Notes under the pieces: model-generated
What the model was told of the DNA's origin: nothing
The model's database searches: none
What the model saw: the letters and a program-made list of their open reading frames with translations, nothing else
Shown here: positions 40,040 to 51,778 of the stretch, piece after piece
How positions within the stretch are numbered: position 1 is the first letter of the stretch
Layout: every line of letters starts with the position of its first letter
DNA from: Sedimenticola sp.
GTDB lineage: Bacteria > Pseudomonadota > Gammaproteobacteria > Chromatiales > Chromatiaceae
Reading direction: 5' to 3'
Assembly (NCBI GenBank): GCA_027068915.1
Contig: JAMOLT010000055.1
Location: 124,001-188,000 of the forward strand
Length of the DNA: 64,000 nt
Translations under genes and position numbers: made by a program

Positions 40040-40286
40040 TCCAGCCCGCTACCATCTGCTTGAACTTCTTGTTCGGCATTGCTTTGAGGGAGTCGTTCCG
40101 ATCAATATAAACCTCCCGGCAAAAAGGAACTTTACACTTCCCCATTGCCATGGCATGACCGGTATACAGATACCCATTGGACTCCGGGGAGCGGCTCATG
40201 ATGGTGGGTGCTTTTTGCGGGCCAGATCCTCAATTGATGATCTGCCGGATAAAGTTAACAGGTGCATCTTTCAGCATGAATTCCAT
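40040..40286 (-). pseudogene. glnS: Decayed glutaminyl-tRNA synthetase fragment
   Basis: Read on the minus strand from the ATG at 40286: MEFMLKDAPVNFIRQIIN then TGA, then (after a scrambled ten codons) SRSPESNGYLYTGHAMAMG directly joined to KVPFCREVYIDRND and NKKFKQMVAGW. The first parts match the GlnRS N-terminus (NFIRQIIDEDL and the PPEPNGYLHIGHAK HIGH-motif region); the last matches the anticodon-domain stretch REIYIDRxDF...KKFFRLAPG. Some 300 intervening residues are missing. The fragment ends in the hairpin-type repeat. It is clearly not a working enzyme. The comparison is from memory of the family, not a search. Confidence 0.75.
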
Positions 40287-40348
40287 CTGCAGGCCAATGT
40301 CTCCAGATTATAGCCCAAGCGCCTGTGTGGATACCGAAAACTTTCATT

Positions 40349-40467
40349 CCGGCGCACGAACCCATGGATGGGTGAAGAGGGATATATCGTAGTAGAACAC
40401 CGCAGGATAGATGCAGGGATGTATCGTAGTAGAACAACGCGGGAGCCGTTGTCGAGCAGTTGTCGAG
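40349..40467 (-). repeat. Dispersed repeat core, copy B (inverted)
   Basis: On the minus strand it contains GTTGTTCTACTACGATACAT, the CATCTATCCTGC stretch and CCCATCCATGGGTTCGTGCG, shared with 56301-56389 and 59319-59416. In this copy the TTCTACTACGATA unit is duplicated internally. It produces overlapping false ORFs on both strands. Confidence 0.8.
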
Positions 40468-40548
40468 TCCGGAATCCAGCAATTCTTGAAAACTTTGACA
40501 CCGGCCTACGCCGGTGTGGCGAAAACCGAATTATTCCAGATGCCCTAA

Positions 40549-40592
40549 CAGGATGTTGAAAAAAGCCTTCCATGGCTTTTTTCAACATCCTG
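40549..40592. repeat. Hairpin repeat H2 / terminator after the PRPP-synthetase-like gene
   Basis: CAGGATGTTGAAAAAAGCC pairs perfectly (19 bp) with its complement across a 6-base loop. On the minus strand, the inner AGCC/GGCT stem followed by T6 could itself stop transcription just past the PRPP-synthetase-like gene (stop at 40600). Confidence 0.75.
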
Positions 40593-40599
40593 CTAATGC

Positions 40600-41499
40600 T
40601 TACGGCAATTGGTCTAGACAGTCCCGCAGTGTTTCACCCAACAGCTGATCCAGATGAATACGGTTGCTGGGATGAGGAATGCTGTCGCAGCTCCAGATGT
40701 TTTCTACGCCAGCCGCCTTCAGGTGTTGTAGTGCATTGCCAAGAAATAGCGCATGGGTCACCATGACGGAAACAGAGGCAGGAGAAAAGTCCTGCAGCTG
40801 CCTGGCGGCAGCTTCCAGTGTGCGCCCGGTACTGGCAACATCGTCCACCAGTATGATGTCCTTGCCGCCATAGTCACATGTGGGCAGGCTGACCTTTACC
40901 TGCCGGTCGCCAAGACGTTCCTTGTGGGCGATACAATATTCCAGGCTTTCATGCCTGGCGATGCTTGCTACCCATTGTTCTGATTCACCGTCAGGACCGA
41001 TCAACAGCGGCTTGAGGCCTTGCTGTTCCAGAAACAGGGCCATGGGATGGGTGGCAGTGAGGTTGATGGCGGTCTTCATGGGCAGGGCGTCCTGCAGGTG
41101 ATGGATGCGGTGTAAATGCGCATCTACGGTGATCACGCCATCAAAATAACCCGCCAGCAGCTTGCCGATGATGCCTTGGCTGACTACCTCGCCGGGGTGA
41201 AAGGCCTTGTCCTGGCGCATGTAACAAAGATAGGGAGCGACCAGCAACAGTTGCCGCACCCCTTGGTCACGCAGATGCTGCGCCGCCAGGATCAGCTCCA
41301 CCAGTTTTTCATTGGGATCGTTCAGGCTGCGGCACAACACCACTTGTTCCGGCAGATCCACGGGCAGGCGCAAACGGCTCTCGCCATCGGGAAAACGATG
41401 CACATCGATCAGGGAGAAAGAATAGCCGGCGGCCTCGGCCAAGCGCCGGGCGGGCGCTGCATAGTCGTCGAAAGCCAGGATCAGGTGATCGTCATTCAT
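40600..41499 (-). CDS. Ribose-phosphate pyrophosphokinase-like protein (divergent Prs)
   Basis: 299 residues, shorter than the usual 315. The PRPP-binding loop [12 protein letters not shown] is intact, as are [10 protein letters not shown] (the catalytic-histidine and metal region) and a variant flexible loop [16 protein letters not shown]. It resembles archaeal or class II/III-like Prs paralogs rather than the housekeeping enzyme. The phosphorylase gene upstream overlaps it by eight bases, so the two products are made together; a role in converting or salvaging ribose phosphates released by phosphorolysis is inferred. Confidence 0.88.
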   Translation of the reverse strand: MNDDHLILAFDDYAAPARRLAEAAGYSFSLIDVHRFPDGESRLRLPVDLPEQVVLCRSLNDPNEKLVELILAAQHLRDQGVRQLLLVAPYLCYMRQDKAFHPGEVVSQGIIGKLLAGYFDGVITVDAHLHRIHHLQDALPMKTAINLTATHPMALFLEQQGLKPLLIGPDGESEQWVASIARHESLEYCIAHKERLGDRQVKVSLPTCDYGGKDIILVDDVASTGRTLEAAARQLQDFSPASVSVMVTHALFLGNALQHLKAAGVENIWSCDSIPHPSNRIHLDQLLGETLRDCLDQLP

Positions 41500-43003
41500 G
41501 GGCTTCCCTCAAGGTATATCCGCTGTTTTGCCGGGCAGCATCCAGGGCAAACTCGTAGTCTGCCGGAAATGCTGCGTAAATGGTATACAGGGGCTCGCCA
41601 GCTTCCACGTGCTCGCCGGTTTTCTTGTGCAGATCCACGCCGGCACCCTTGTCCAGGGGCGCGCCCGCCAGGCGTGCGATGGAGGCCATTTGCAAGTTGT
41701 CGATGGCTGTCACCGTGCCGGTGCCCGGTGCTGTGATGACATGGTGCAGGCGCCCCAGGGAAGGTGGGTTTGGTTTTTTCCCCTGTGCTTCAATGATCGC
41801 CTCCATTTTCGCCAATGCCCTGCCGGAGTCCAGAATATCACGGGCGATGTGGTAGCCTGCGCCACCGCGCACATCTGCATCGAATTCGATAATGCGCCCG
41901 GCCAGCTGCAAGGCCTTTTCGCGCAAATCCATGGGCGCGCCAGGTTTGCGTTCGAGCACCTGCATCACATCTCTGGTTTCCAGCACCGGGCCGATGCCGC
42001 GGCCTATGGGCTGGCTGCCATCGGTGATGACCACCTCCAACTCCAGCCCGATGCGGTCGCCCACATACTCGAACAGTTTGCGCAGGCGCAGCGCCCCCTG
42101 GTGGCTGCGCACCTTGGCAGTGGGGCCGAGGGGAATGTCGATCAACAGCCGGGTAGAGCCGGCGGCGACTTTTTTGGAGAGGATGGAGGCCACCATCTGT
42201 CCGGGAGAATCCATGGAAAGCGGGCGTTCCACGGCAATCAGAATGTCATCCACCGGGGCGAGCCTTGCGGTGCCGCCCCAGGCCAGACAGCCGCGTTCCC
42301 TTTGCACGATGGCATGCAGGGTGTCCGGCAGCAGATCGACATTGGCCAGCACTTCCATGGTGTCGGCTGTGCCGGCGGGCGAGGTGATGGCGCGACTGGA
42401 TGTCTTGGGCATGAGCATGCCGTGAGCGGCAACAATAGGGACGATCAACATGGTGGTGCGATTGCCGGGAATGCCGCCAATGCAATGTTTGTCCGCCACC
42501 AGGGTTTCCCCCCATTCCAGGCGGTCGCCGGTTTCCACCATGGCCCGGGTCAGGTGCAGCACCTCATCGCGCTCAAAACCCGTTTCGGCGCAGCCCACCA
42601 GAAAAGCTGCGATCTCGATCTTTGAATAACGATTTTCCACGATATCCTGGGCGATCTTCAGGTACTGCTCGTAATCCAGGGCCTCGCCACTGATTTTGTC
42701 ATGCACGGCATCCAGAGAAGCAGGAGGTGTGGCATGCTTGACGGTAACTGAGGTGCCGGGGGGCAGGTTCAGCTGCGCAAAAACCTGCTCGCTGATGCCC
42801 AGCTCTCCCGGGGCAGTGATGCCCGCATCGTCCACGATGTTCAGCACCGCGATTACCGGCTGGCCATCCTCTTCCTTGTGGATTTCGATTTTACTCAGAG
42901 CCTGAAATCCCTCACTGCGGTAAAAAGTGCACCCCCGGTGCAAGTAAGCGACGTTTTCCTTGTAGGTATCGATGGCAACAGGGCGGAGCTTGAGTTTGGT
43001 CAT
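41492..43003 (-). CDS. AMP phosphorylase-like / thymidine phosphorylase family protein
   Basis: 503 residues. An extra N-terminal domain of about 90 residues precedes the nucleoside-phosphorylase core, as in archaeal AMP phosphorylase. Signature stretches are [13 protein letters not shown] (172-184) and [16 protein letters not shown] (202-217), the variant found in the AMP-phosphorylase branch rather than in DeoA. That branch splits NMPs with phosphate into base and ribose 1,5-bisphosphate. The gene overlaps the Prs-like gene by eight bases. Substrate cannot be settled from sequence; no Rubisco or R15P isomerase gene is in view. Confidence 0.88.
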   Translation of the reverse strand: MTKLKLRPVAIDTYKENVAYLHRGCTFYRSEGFQALSKIEIHKEEDGQPVIAVLNIVDDAGITAPGELGISEQVFAQLNLPPGTSVTVKHATPPASLDAVHDKISGEALDYEQYLKIAQDIVENRYSKIEIAAFLVGCAETGFERDEVLHLTRAMVETGDRLEWGETLVADKHCIGGIPGNRTTMLIVPIVAAHGMLMPKTSSRAITSPAGTADTMEVLANVDLLPDTLHAIVQRERGCLAWGGTARLAPVDDILIAVERPLSMDSPGQMVASILSKKVAAGSTRLLIDIPLGPTAKVRSHQGALRLRKLFEYVGDRIGLELEVVITDGSQPIGRGIGPVLETRDVMQVLERKPGAPMDLREKALQLAGRIIEFDADVRGGAGYHIARDILDSGRALAKMEAIIEAQGKKPNPPSLGRLHHVITAPGTGTVTAIDNLQMASIARLAGAPLDKGAGVDLHKKTGEHVEAGEPLYTIYAAFPADYEFALDAARQNSGYTLREAHE

Positions 43004-43101
43004 GAGTATTCACCAAAATGCAGAAAGCCGGAAACAGGGATTGCAATTGTCACGAATAACCCGGATATTAGGGAGTATATAGATGCTTCAGGAGAAAGAC
43101 G

Positions 43102-43623
43102 ATGAAAGATCTTCCCAATCCCAAAGACCCGGTAGAACTGATGGGCCAGGCGTATGAGCGTCTGCTGGAATCCGCCATAGAGGATGCCAAGAAAATTGAA
43201 GACAAGACCGGCCCGGTACTGCATGAGCTGATTGACAAGGCGCGCCACAAACTTTCCGACCTGGGTGAACTGACCGCCGAAGAAATCGACCAGATTTCGG
43301 AATACCTCAAGCGTGATCTGCGTGATGCAGCCAACTATATCGTGGAAACGGGGGAAGAGTTCAAAACCTGGCTGGGGTTTGATCTTTCTCTCATCGGTGA
43401 CCGTATTCGTGAACTGTTCAGCCAGGCTGCCGACCAAACCACCATCGAGCTGAAACAACTGCAGGGACAGGCAGAGAGGGCTGGTTACCACACGGGGGAA
43501 ATCACCGGGCCGGGAACCCTGGTGTGCGACAAGTGTGGTGAGGAACTGCATTTCTACAAGCCAGGGCGCATACCTCCCTGCCCAAAATGTCATGCAACGG
43601 TGTTTCATCGCAAGTCGACCTGA
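43102..43623 (+). CDS. Zinc-ribbon protein, DUF1451 (YbeL-like)
   Basis: 173 residues. A helical, charged N-terminal part (about 1-135, coiled-coil-like) is followed by a C-terminal zinc ribbon, CDKCGEE...PPCPKC. The DUF1451 family is widespread in gammaproteobacteria and has no established function. SD AGGAGAAAGA 4 bases before the ATG, the same sequence as before the ompA-like gene. It is divergent from the phosphorylase gene (98 bp apart) and convergent with tex. Confidence 0.85.
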   Translation: MKDLPNPKDPVELMGQAYERLLESAIEDAKKIEDKTGPVLHELIDKARHKLSDLGELTAEEIDQISEYLKRDLRDAANYIVETGEEFKTWLGFDLSLIGDRIRELFSQAADQTTIELKQLQGQAERAGYHTGEITGPGTLVCDKCGEELHFYKPGRIPPCPKCHATVFHRKST

Positions 43624-43712
43624 GTATCACGCGCAAGCCTTTCCGGCTTGGAGCGGTCTGGTGGGCTTCCCAGGCAACCGGCCGAATCAGTTACATCCGG
43701 GAAAAGAAGGCG

Positions 43713-46007
43713 TTACGGTTTTTTCAGGGCGGCATTCAAGGCATTGGCCAGGCTTCCCTGCTGAGGCGAACGATCTTCCTGCTTGGGGTGGTGCCTCTTG
43801 TTTTTTGTTTCGGCTGATTGTTTGCCTGGTTTTCTGCCCGGTTCGATCGCATCATCGAGGCGCATGCTCAGGGAAATGCGCTTGCGCCGGGTGTCTATGG
43901 ACATGACCTTGACCTTGACCACATCACCAGTTTTTACCACATCCCGTGGATTCTTGATGAATTTGTCAGACAGGGCGGAGATATGCACCAAGCCATCCTG
44001 GTGTACGCCAATGTCCACGAAGGCGCCAAAATCGGCGACATTGCTCACCACACCTTCCGTGATCATACCTTCTTTTAGGTCGGTGATTTTTTCAACACCT
44101 TCCTTGAATTCGGCGGTCTTGAATTCAGGGCGGGGATCGCGACCGGGCTTTTCCAACTCGGCGATGATGTCGCGTACCGTGGGCACACCAAAGGTCTCGT
44201 CAATATAATCTTCCGGACGTAACTGGCGCAGGAAGGCAGTATCTCCAACCAGGCTGTTGGGTTCGCGTCCATTCTCCTTGGCCATGCGCTGCACCACCCC
44301 ATAGGCTTCGGGATGCACTGCGGAGCTGTCCAGGGGGTTGTCAGCACCGGGAATACGCAGAAACCCAGCGGCTTGCTCAAAGGTTTTCCCTCCCAGGCGG
44401 GGCACCTTGAGAAGTTGTTTTCGGGTTTGAAATGCCCCCAGTTCATTGCGAAAGCTGACGATATTGTCTGCAACGGTCTGACTGAGGCCGGACACCTGCT
44501 GCAGCAGGGCGGGAGAGGCGGTGTTGACATCCACCCCGACAGCATTGACGCAATCCTCCACGACATTGTCCAGGGAGCGAGCCAGGCGGTGCTGATTGAC
44601 GTCATGCTGATACTGGCCAACGCCGATGGCTTTGGGTTCAATCTTCACCAGCTCCGCCAGAGGATCTTGCAGGCGGCGGGCGATAGAAACGGCGCCACGC
44701 AGGGAGACATCCAGTTCCGGCAGTTCGGCTGATGCCAGGGCGGAAGCAGAGTATACGGATGCGCCGGCCTCACTGACCACAATCTGCCGCAGCCCAAGTT
44801 CCGGATGGCGTTTGGACAGTTCTTTCACCAGCTTTTCTGTTTCGCGAGAAGCGGTGCCATTGCCGATACTTACGAGTGATATTTGATGTTGGTCAGCAAG
44901 TTTTGCCAAGGTACTGATAGAGGCATCCCACTGATTGCGGGGAGGGTGTGGATAAATGGTATCCGTGGCCAGCACCTTGCCGGTGCTGTCGATGAGCGCG
45001 ACCTTTACCCCGGTGCGTATGCCCGGATCCAGCCCCATAATGGCATGGAAACCCGCAGGCGCCGCCAGCAACAGATCCTTCAGGTTGGCGGCAAAAACTT
45101 CGATTGCCGCTTCTTCGGCAGCTTCACGCAGGCGCATTTTCAGATCCAAATCCAAACGAGTGAAGATCTTGATCTTCCAGGTCCATTGCACTACTCCCGC
45201 CAGCCAGTCGTCTGCCGGGCGGTTTTTATGGCGGATACCGAAGCGCGCTGCAATGCGGGATGCGCCGGGAGAGGGGGCAGGGGCATCTGCATCCACCACC
45301 AGCTCCAGTGACAGCAGCCCCAGGCTTTGCCCGCGAAACAGCGCCAGGGCGCGGTGTGATGGCACCTTGTTGATGGCTTCTTCGTATTCGAAATAGTCGG
45401 CAAATTTTTCTGCTTCCTTTTCTTTGCCGGTGATTACTCTGGAATGGAGGGTGCCTCTATTCCACAGATATTCCCGCAGTTCTCCCAGCAGTTCTGCATC
45501 CTCGGCAAACTGATCCATGAGGATTTGTTTCGCCCCATCCAGTGCGGCAGTGACATCAGCAATGCCTTTTTCCTTGCTGACAAAAGGCGCTGCAGCTTTT
45601 TCCGGGGATTGTTCGGGATCTTTCAGCAGGTTCACAGCCAGAGGTTCCAGCCCCGCTTCCTTTGCAATCTGGGCCTTGGTGCGGCGCTTGGGCTTGTAGG
45701 GAAGATACAGATCTTCCAGCCGTGCCTTGGAGTCGGCTGCGAGCAGGGACTGGTTCAGCTCCGGAGTAAGTTTGCCCTGGGCGGAAATGGATTTCAGGAT
45801 AGCGGTTCTGCGGTCTTCCAGTTCACGCAGATAGCCCAGGCGTTCCTCCAGTAGTCGCAGTTGTGCATCATCCAGGCCCTGCGTGACCTCCTTGCGGTAG
45901 CGGGCGATAAAAGGAACGGTGGCGCCTTCGTCCAGCAGTGTGATTGCGGCATTGATCTGTTGCGGTCTTACGCCAAGTTCTTCAGCAATCTTGTTCTGGA
46001 TATTCAT
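43713..46007 (-). CDS. tex: Tex-family transcription accessory RNA-binding protein
   Basis: 764 residues starting [22 protein letters not shown]. Domains in order: Tex N-terminal helical region, YqgF-like RNase H fold (about 330-460, [16 protein letters not shown]), two helix-hairpin-helix units (about 490-570) and a C-terminal S1 domain (about 645-720, [27 protein letters not shown]), with a basic tail. It binds nucleic acid and affects transcription and stress survival. The longer ORF to 46127 runs into tRNA-Asn and is rejected. Confidence 0.95.
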   Translation of the reverse strand: MNIQNKIAEELGVRPQQINAAITLLDEGATVPFIARYRKEVTQGLDDAQLRLLEERLGYLRELEDRRTAILKSISAQGKLTPELNQSLLAADSKARLEDLYLPYKPKRRTKAQIAKEAGLEPLAVNLLKDPEQSPEKAAAPFVSKEKGIADVTAALDGAKQILMDQFAEDAELLGELREYLWNRGTLHSRVITGKEKEAEKFADYFEYEEAINKVPSHRALALFRGQSLGLLSLELVVDADAPAPSPGASRIAARFGIRHKNRPADDWLAGVVQWTWKIKIFTRLDLDLKMRLREAAEEAAIEVFAANLKDLLLAAPAGFHAIMGLDPGIRTGVKVALIDSTGKVLATDTIYPHPPRNQWDASISTLAKLADQHQISLVSIGNGTASRETEKLVKELSKRHPELGLRQIVVSEAGASVYSASALASAELPELDVSLRGAVSIARRLQDPLAELVKIEPKAIGVGQYQHDVNQHRLARSLDNVVEDCVNAVGVDVNTASPALLQQVSGLSQTVADNIVSFRNELGAFQTRKQLLKVPRLGGKTFEQAAGFLRIPGADNPLDSSAVHPEAYGVVQRMAKENGREPNSLVGDTAFLRQLRPEDYIDETFGVPTVRDIIAELEKPGRDPRPEFKTAEFKEGVEKITDLKEGMITEGVVSNVADFGAFVDIGVHQDGLVHISALSDKFIKNPRDVVKTGDVVKVKVMSIDTRRKRISLSMRLDDAIEPGRKPGKQSAETKNKRHHPKQEDRSPQQGSLANALNAALKKP

Positions 46008-46026
46008 TGGTCTGTGCCCTAACAGC

Positions 46027-46060
46027 AAAAAGGCTCGCATCAAGAGGATGCAAGCCTTTT
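46027..46060 (-). terminator. Intrinsic terminator after tRNA-Asn
   Basis: On the minus strand AGGCTTGCATC pairs with GATGCGAGCCT (one G-U) around a five-base loop, then T5. It lies six bases past the tRNA and directly upstream of tex. Confidence 0.85.
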
Positions 46061-46066
46061 CAAATA

Positions 46067-46142
46067 TGGCTCCGCCAGCTGGGCTCGAACCAGCGACAAA
46101 CGGATTAACAGTCCGTTGCTCTACCAACTGAGCTATGGCGGA
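46067..46142 (-). tRNA. tRNA-Asn (GTT)
   Basis: 76 bases including encoded CCA. Acceptor TCCGCCA/TGGCGGA, discriminator G, anticodon stem ACGGA/TCCGT with loop CTGTTAA (anticodon GTT), T-loop TTCGAGC. Confidence 0.97.
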
Positions 46143-46203
46143 ATAGTCGAGGCGCGTATGTTAATCGGGGCAGCTCTACAGGTCAATAGGCGAAGCGCAA
46201 TTA

Positions 46204-46608
46204 TTACGACTGCTGCCCCAGTCCCCGCAAAACCATGTCTGTATGGCTGATGATCCCGATGATTCTGCGGTTTTCCACCACCGGTGCACGGCTGATATTG
46301 AAACGCTCAAAGAGCCGGGCGCAGTAACGAATGTCCATTTCCGGGTCGATGGTAATGACGGGTTTGCTCATGATTTCATAGATGTTTACGCGATCAGGAG
46401 CGCGGTCAAGCGCCAGTACTTCCCGGGAAATGTCCGAGAGCATCACCATACCGTACTCGTCGTCTTCCTGACGTTTGTCCACGATCAGGGATTTGGTTTC
46501 CACATGGCGCATCTGTTGCAGCGCTTCTGCCACAGTGGCCATGCCGCTTACCATGTCGAAGTGAACCTTCATGACTTCCCGCACCCGAATCAGTTTTTTG
46601 CTTGTCAT
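46204..46608 (-). CDS. Tandem CBS-domain protein
   Basis: 134 residues made of one Bateman module: CBS1 (about 8-65, VREVMKVHFDMVSGMATVAEALQQM) and CBS2 (about 75-132, IYEIMSKPVITIDPEMDIRYCARLFERFNISRAPVVE...GIISHTDMV). Such modules sense adenine nucleotides or second messengers. Its start overlaps the stop of the PII-like gene (ATGA), making it the last gene of the DUF1538 operon. A ligand-sensing role for the neighbouring membrane proteins is inferred. Confidence 0.92.
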   Translation of the reverse strand: MTSKKLIRVREVMKVHFDMVSGMATVAEALQQMRHVETKSLIVDKRQEDDEYGMVMLSDISREVLALDRAPDRVNIYEIMSKPVITIDPEMDIRYCARLFERFNISRAPVVENRRIIGIISHTDMVLRGLGQQS

Positions 46609-46955
46609 ACTTCCTCCTGTACCTTTTCTTTCAAGACATTAAGCTGCTGGCTGATGCCCACGGCGTCTTCCACATCAATCTGGAAAGCGATGCCTGTGCC
46701 TGGCCTGGCTTCAAATTCACCGACTGTGGCGATGGTTTCCAGGATATCCCTGGCCATGTGTTCTTCAACAAGAAACATCAGCACATCGCGCTGGGTTTCC
46801 AGAGTCAGGCCGAAAAAGGTCTTGCTGGCGTTCAGGCCTTCCCCGCGGGCGTTATTGATGATGGTAGCGCCGGTGGCGCCGGCTTCGCGGGCAGCCTTCA
46901 TCACCGGTTCGGTTTTGCAATCCTCGACAAAGGAAATGATGAGTTTGAAGTGCAT
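46605..46955 (-). CDS. PII-like signalling protein
   Basis: 116 residues from the ATG at 46955; an upstream extension to 47015 lies inside the DUF1538 gene. The PII-like fold is indicated by the first strand HFKLIISFVED, helix EPVMKAAREAGATGATIINN, a T-loop-like GEGLNASKTFFGL and the C-terminal GTGIAFQIDVEDAVGI. It lacks the conserved Tyr51 uridylylation site, so it is a PII-like rather than a classic GlnB/GlnK protein. Located between DUF1538 and CBS genes with overlapping ends. Confidence 0.87.
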   Translation of the reverse strand: MHFKLIISFVEDCKTEPVMKAAREAGATGATIINNARGEGLNASKTFFGLTLETQRDVLMFLVEEHMARDILETIATVGEFEARPGTGIAFQIDVEDAVGISQQLNVLKEKVQEEV

Positions 46956-46956
46956 G

Positions 46957-47736
46957 TCAGTTCTCCAGGGCGGGTGAAGGTTTTTTTTCAGACCGCCAAT
47001 GGGCGATTTGCGCATGGGCCATGACGGTCAACATGGGAAACAGACTGGCAAAGGCGATAAGGCCAAAGCCATCGATAATAGGGCTGCGACCGGGGATGGT
47101 GCTTGCCAGCCCCAGGCCGAGAGCGGCAACCAGAGGCACGGTTACTGTAGATGTGGTGACACCGCCGGAATCGTAGGCCAGGGCAATGATCATGCGTGGT
47201 GCAAAAATAGTTTGCACGACCACAATGGCGTAGCCGCTGATAATAAACCAGTGTAGGGGATAGCCAGTAACAATACGCCATGTGCCAAGCACCAGGCCCA
47301 GGGCAACGCCCAGAGCAACAGCAGCACGCAACCCCCAGATGCTGATGGCGCCAGCGGATACCTCGTTGGCCTTGATGGCAACTGCCAGCAGCGCCGGTTC
47401 CGCGACTGTGGTGGCGAAACCAATGGCGAAGGCGAAGGCGTATACCCAGTAATAATCAGACCAATGCACCTTGTCCGGGCTGGTGATACCGAGAAAGCTG
47501 GGATCGGTGAGCTGGGCGGCCATGGTCTTGCCCAGAGGGAAAAGTGCCAACTCCAGCCCTTCGAGGAAAAATGCCAGCCCCACCAACACATAGGCAAACC
47601 CCAGCAGGACTCTCTTCAGATTTGGTACCGGGCGCTTCAGATACAGGAACTGGAAACCAAAGATGATCACGGCGATAGGCAGCAAATCCAGGACGGTGCT
47701 GAGCCCGGTATGCAGCAGACCTTGCATTATATTCAA
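46957..47736 (-). CDS. DUF1538 membrane protein, paralog 2
   Basis: 259 residues with about seven hydrophobic segments. Family landmarks: [12 protein letters not shown] and the near-identical block [17 protein letters not shown]...[16 protein letters not shown], both shared with the DUF1538 gene just upstream. Those motifs in the membrane suggest a transporter or channel, substrate unknown. Its start overlaps the upstream paralog's stop by four bases (47733-47736), and the PII-like gene begins one base after its own stop. Confidence 0.88.
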   Translation of the reverse strand: MNIMQGLLHTGLSTVLDLLPIAVIIFGFQFLYLKRPVPNLKRVLLGFAYVLVGLAFFLEGLELALFPLGKTMAAQLTDPSFLGITSPDKVHWSDYYWVYAFAFAIGFATTVAEPALLAVAIKANEVSAGAISIWGLRAAVALGVALGLVLGTWRIVTGYPLHWFIISGYAIVVVQTIFAPRMIIALAYDSGGVTTSTVTVPLVAALGLGLASTIPGRSPIIDGFGLIAFASLFPMLTVMAHAQIAHWRSEKKPSPALEN

Positions 47737-48473
47737 TGGACGATCATCCCGTAAGCCATCACGAACATGATAGGGGTCAGTGATGCGAAGGCGATGAGAC
47801 CAAAACCGTCAACCATGGGGCTGCGCCCTTTGATGGAGGAGGCCAGGCCTACTCCCAGGGCTGTTACCAAAGGTACCGTGATGGTGGAGGTGGTCACGCC
47901 GCCGGAATCATAGGCAATGCCAATGATCTCCTTGGGTGCAAATTCTGTGATGATGATAATGCATGCGTAGCCGCTGATGATGAGCCAGTGTATGGGCCAG
48001 CCCTTGAGGATGCGGATCACGCCGAGCACGATGGCCAGCCCCACAGACAGGGCGACGGTATAGCGCAATCCCAGGGCATAGCGTTGCATGGCGTCTTCGG
48101 ATTGGTGGATCAGGTTTCCGGCAGCGGCGACCCTGGATGCTTCCTCGGCGACGGCGATGAGAGCAGGCTCTGCAACTGTGGTGCCAAAACCAAGAGCGAA
48201 GGCGAACAGCAATAACCATGCAACGCTGCCTTTGCGGGCAAAAGAGTGAGCCATGGACTGGCCGATGGGAAATAGCCCCATCTCCAGACCTTTGACAAAC
48301 AGGCTCAGGCCGATGGCGATGAACAGGATGCCCAGCAGCAGGTCCAGCAGATTGGGTAGAGGCTGACGGATGACCAGTAGCTGAAAAACACCTACCACCA
48401 GCACGATGGGCATGAGGTCACGCAGGCTGCCCAGCACGGGCTTCAACGAATTTGGCAGATGGACTCCCCTCAT
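47733..48473 (-). CDS. DUF1538 membrane protein, paralog 1
   Basis: About 246 residues from the ATG at 48473; ATG at 48485 is an alternative, and neither has a good SD. Seven hydrophobic segments and the same motifs as paralog 2: [16 protein letters not shown] and [17 protein letters not shown]...[16 protein letters not shown]. The protein plus its paralog look like the two halves of one transporter (fused in some genomes). It begins right after the aconitase terminator, so its promoter must lie within the terminator region or the acnA 3' end. Confidence 0.82.
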   Translation of the reverse strand: MRGVHLPNSLKPVLGSLRDLMPIVLVVGVFQLLVIRQPLPNLLDLLLGILFIAIGLSLFVKGLEMGLFPIGQSMAHSFARKGSVAWLLLFAFALGFGTTVAEPALIAVAEEASRVAAAGNLIHQSEDAMQRYALGLRYTVALSVGLAIVLGVIRILKGWPIHWLIISGYACIIIITEFAPKEIIGIAYDSGGVTTSTITVPLVTALGVGLASSIKGRSPMVDGFGLIAFASLTPIMFVMAYGMIVH

Positions 48474-48488
48474 AGGAAAAAGCATAAC

Positions 48489-48516
48489 AAAAAAAACCCG
48501 GCAGCTGCCGGGTTTT
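48489..48516 (-). terminator. Intrinsic terminator after acnA
   Basis: Palindrome CCCGGCAGCTGCCGGG (48497-48512) flanked by A8 on the left and T4 on the right. On the minus strand the hairpin is followed by eight T, just past the acnA stop. Confidence 0.88.
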
Positions 48517-48537
48517 AGAGGGTGGTTGGTTGTTCTG

Positions 48538-51201
<2,664 letters not shown>

Positions 51202-51298
51202 GGTGGGTGGAAACTCCGTAAACAGGGTGAAATGCGGAAGATTTTAGCTCGAATTGCCCCCAGGTGGGGGCAAAACTTGCCTCAGGTTGAGGGAAGGA

Positions 51299-51778
51299 TC
51301 AAGGCTTGTCGGAGGTGCCAGTGTCAGGAGTGGCTGGTGTGTCGCTTGTTGCTGGGTTTGTATAGGCTTCGTCTTGTACAAAATTCCCCGCATCCTTTTT
51401 TGCGGCTTCATAGTATTCAGCCGTTTTTTCCTTGGCTGCGCTGTAGATCTCGCCGCCTTTCTGCTTTGCGGTTCCATAGTATTCACTACCTTTTTCCGCC
51501 ACAACTCCGGCAGCGTGAGTAGCGCTTTCTTTCACCTCGCCATAAACCTCGGCGGTTTTTTCCTTCGCCTCGCTATAGGCTTTGACGGTTTTTTCCTTGG
51601 CGATGGCGGCTTTTTCCTTGACTACTGCAGCGGTGGCGACAGCAGTTTCCTTGGTTTGTTCCACCAGCTCTTTTGCTTCCTGTTTTAGCTTCGCATCGTT
51701 TTCCGAGCTGGAATCACAGGCACCCAAAGCCAGTGAAAGAGTGATTACCGTAGTAGTTAACAAATGCTGTGTTTTCAT
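51299..51778 (-). CDS. Repetitive LEA-like lipoprotein
   Basis: 159 residues with a lipobox LALGAC (Cys about residue 21). The mature region is an uninterrupted amphipathic helix built of roughly 11-residue repeats (AKEKTVKAYSE, AKEKTAEVYGE, AKEKTAEYYEA), like LEA group 3 or apolipophorin-type helical proteins, ending in a Thr/Pro-rich tail. Its ATG overlaps the hflD stop (ATGA at 51775-51778), so it is the last gene of the rluE operon. An envelope or desiccation/osmotic-stress role is a guess from the composition. Confidence 0.75.
   Translation of the reverse strand: MKTQHLLTTTVITLSLALGACDSSSENDAKLKQEAKELVEQTKETAVATAAVVKEKAAIAKEKTVKAYSEAKEKTAEVYGEVKESATHAAGVVAEKGSEYYGTAKQKGGEIYSAAKEKTAEYYEAAKKDAGNFVQDEAYTNPATSDTPATPDTGTSDKP

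Larger units (their letters stand above)
39880..40599. repeat. 720-bp gene-free repeat cluster
   Basis: Between the GNAT and PRPP-synthetase-like genes there is no intact gene. The stretch holds, in order: a hairpin repeat (39953-39989), a half hairpin (40014-40031), a decayed glnS fragment (40040-40286), an inverted copy of a dispersed repeat core (40349-40467), a flanking module (40471-40547) and a second hairpin (40549-40592). The GNAT promoter must lie near 39880-39950, but no clear -35/-10 pair stands out. Confidence 0.8.

Noticed and set aside
40271-40588. Overlapping ORFs of 60-105 codons within the repeat cluster
   Set aside because: They are produced by the dispersed repeat; the same translated string recurs at 59248-59513 in several frames.
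43624-43712. Terminator between the DUF1451 gene and tex
   Set aside because: A small hairpin (AAGCC...GGCTT near 43636) exists but no T tract follows on either strand.
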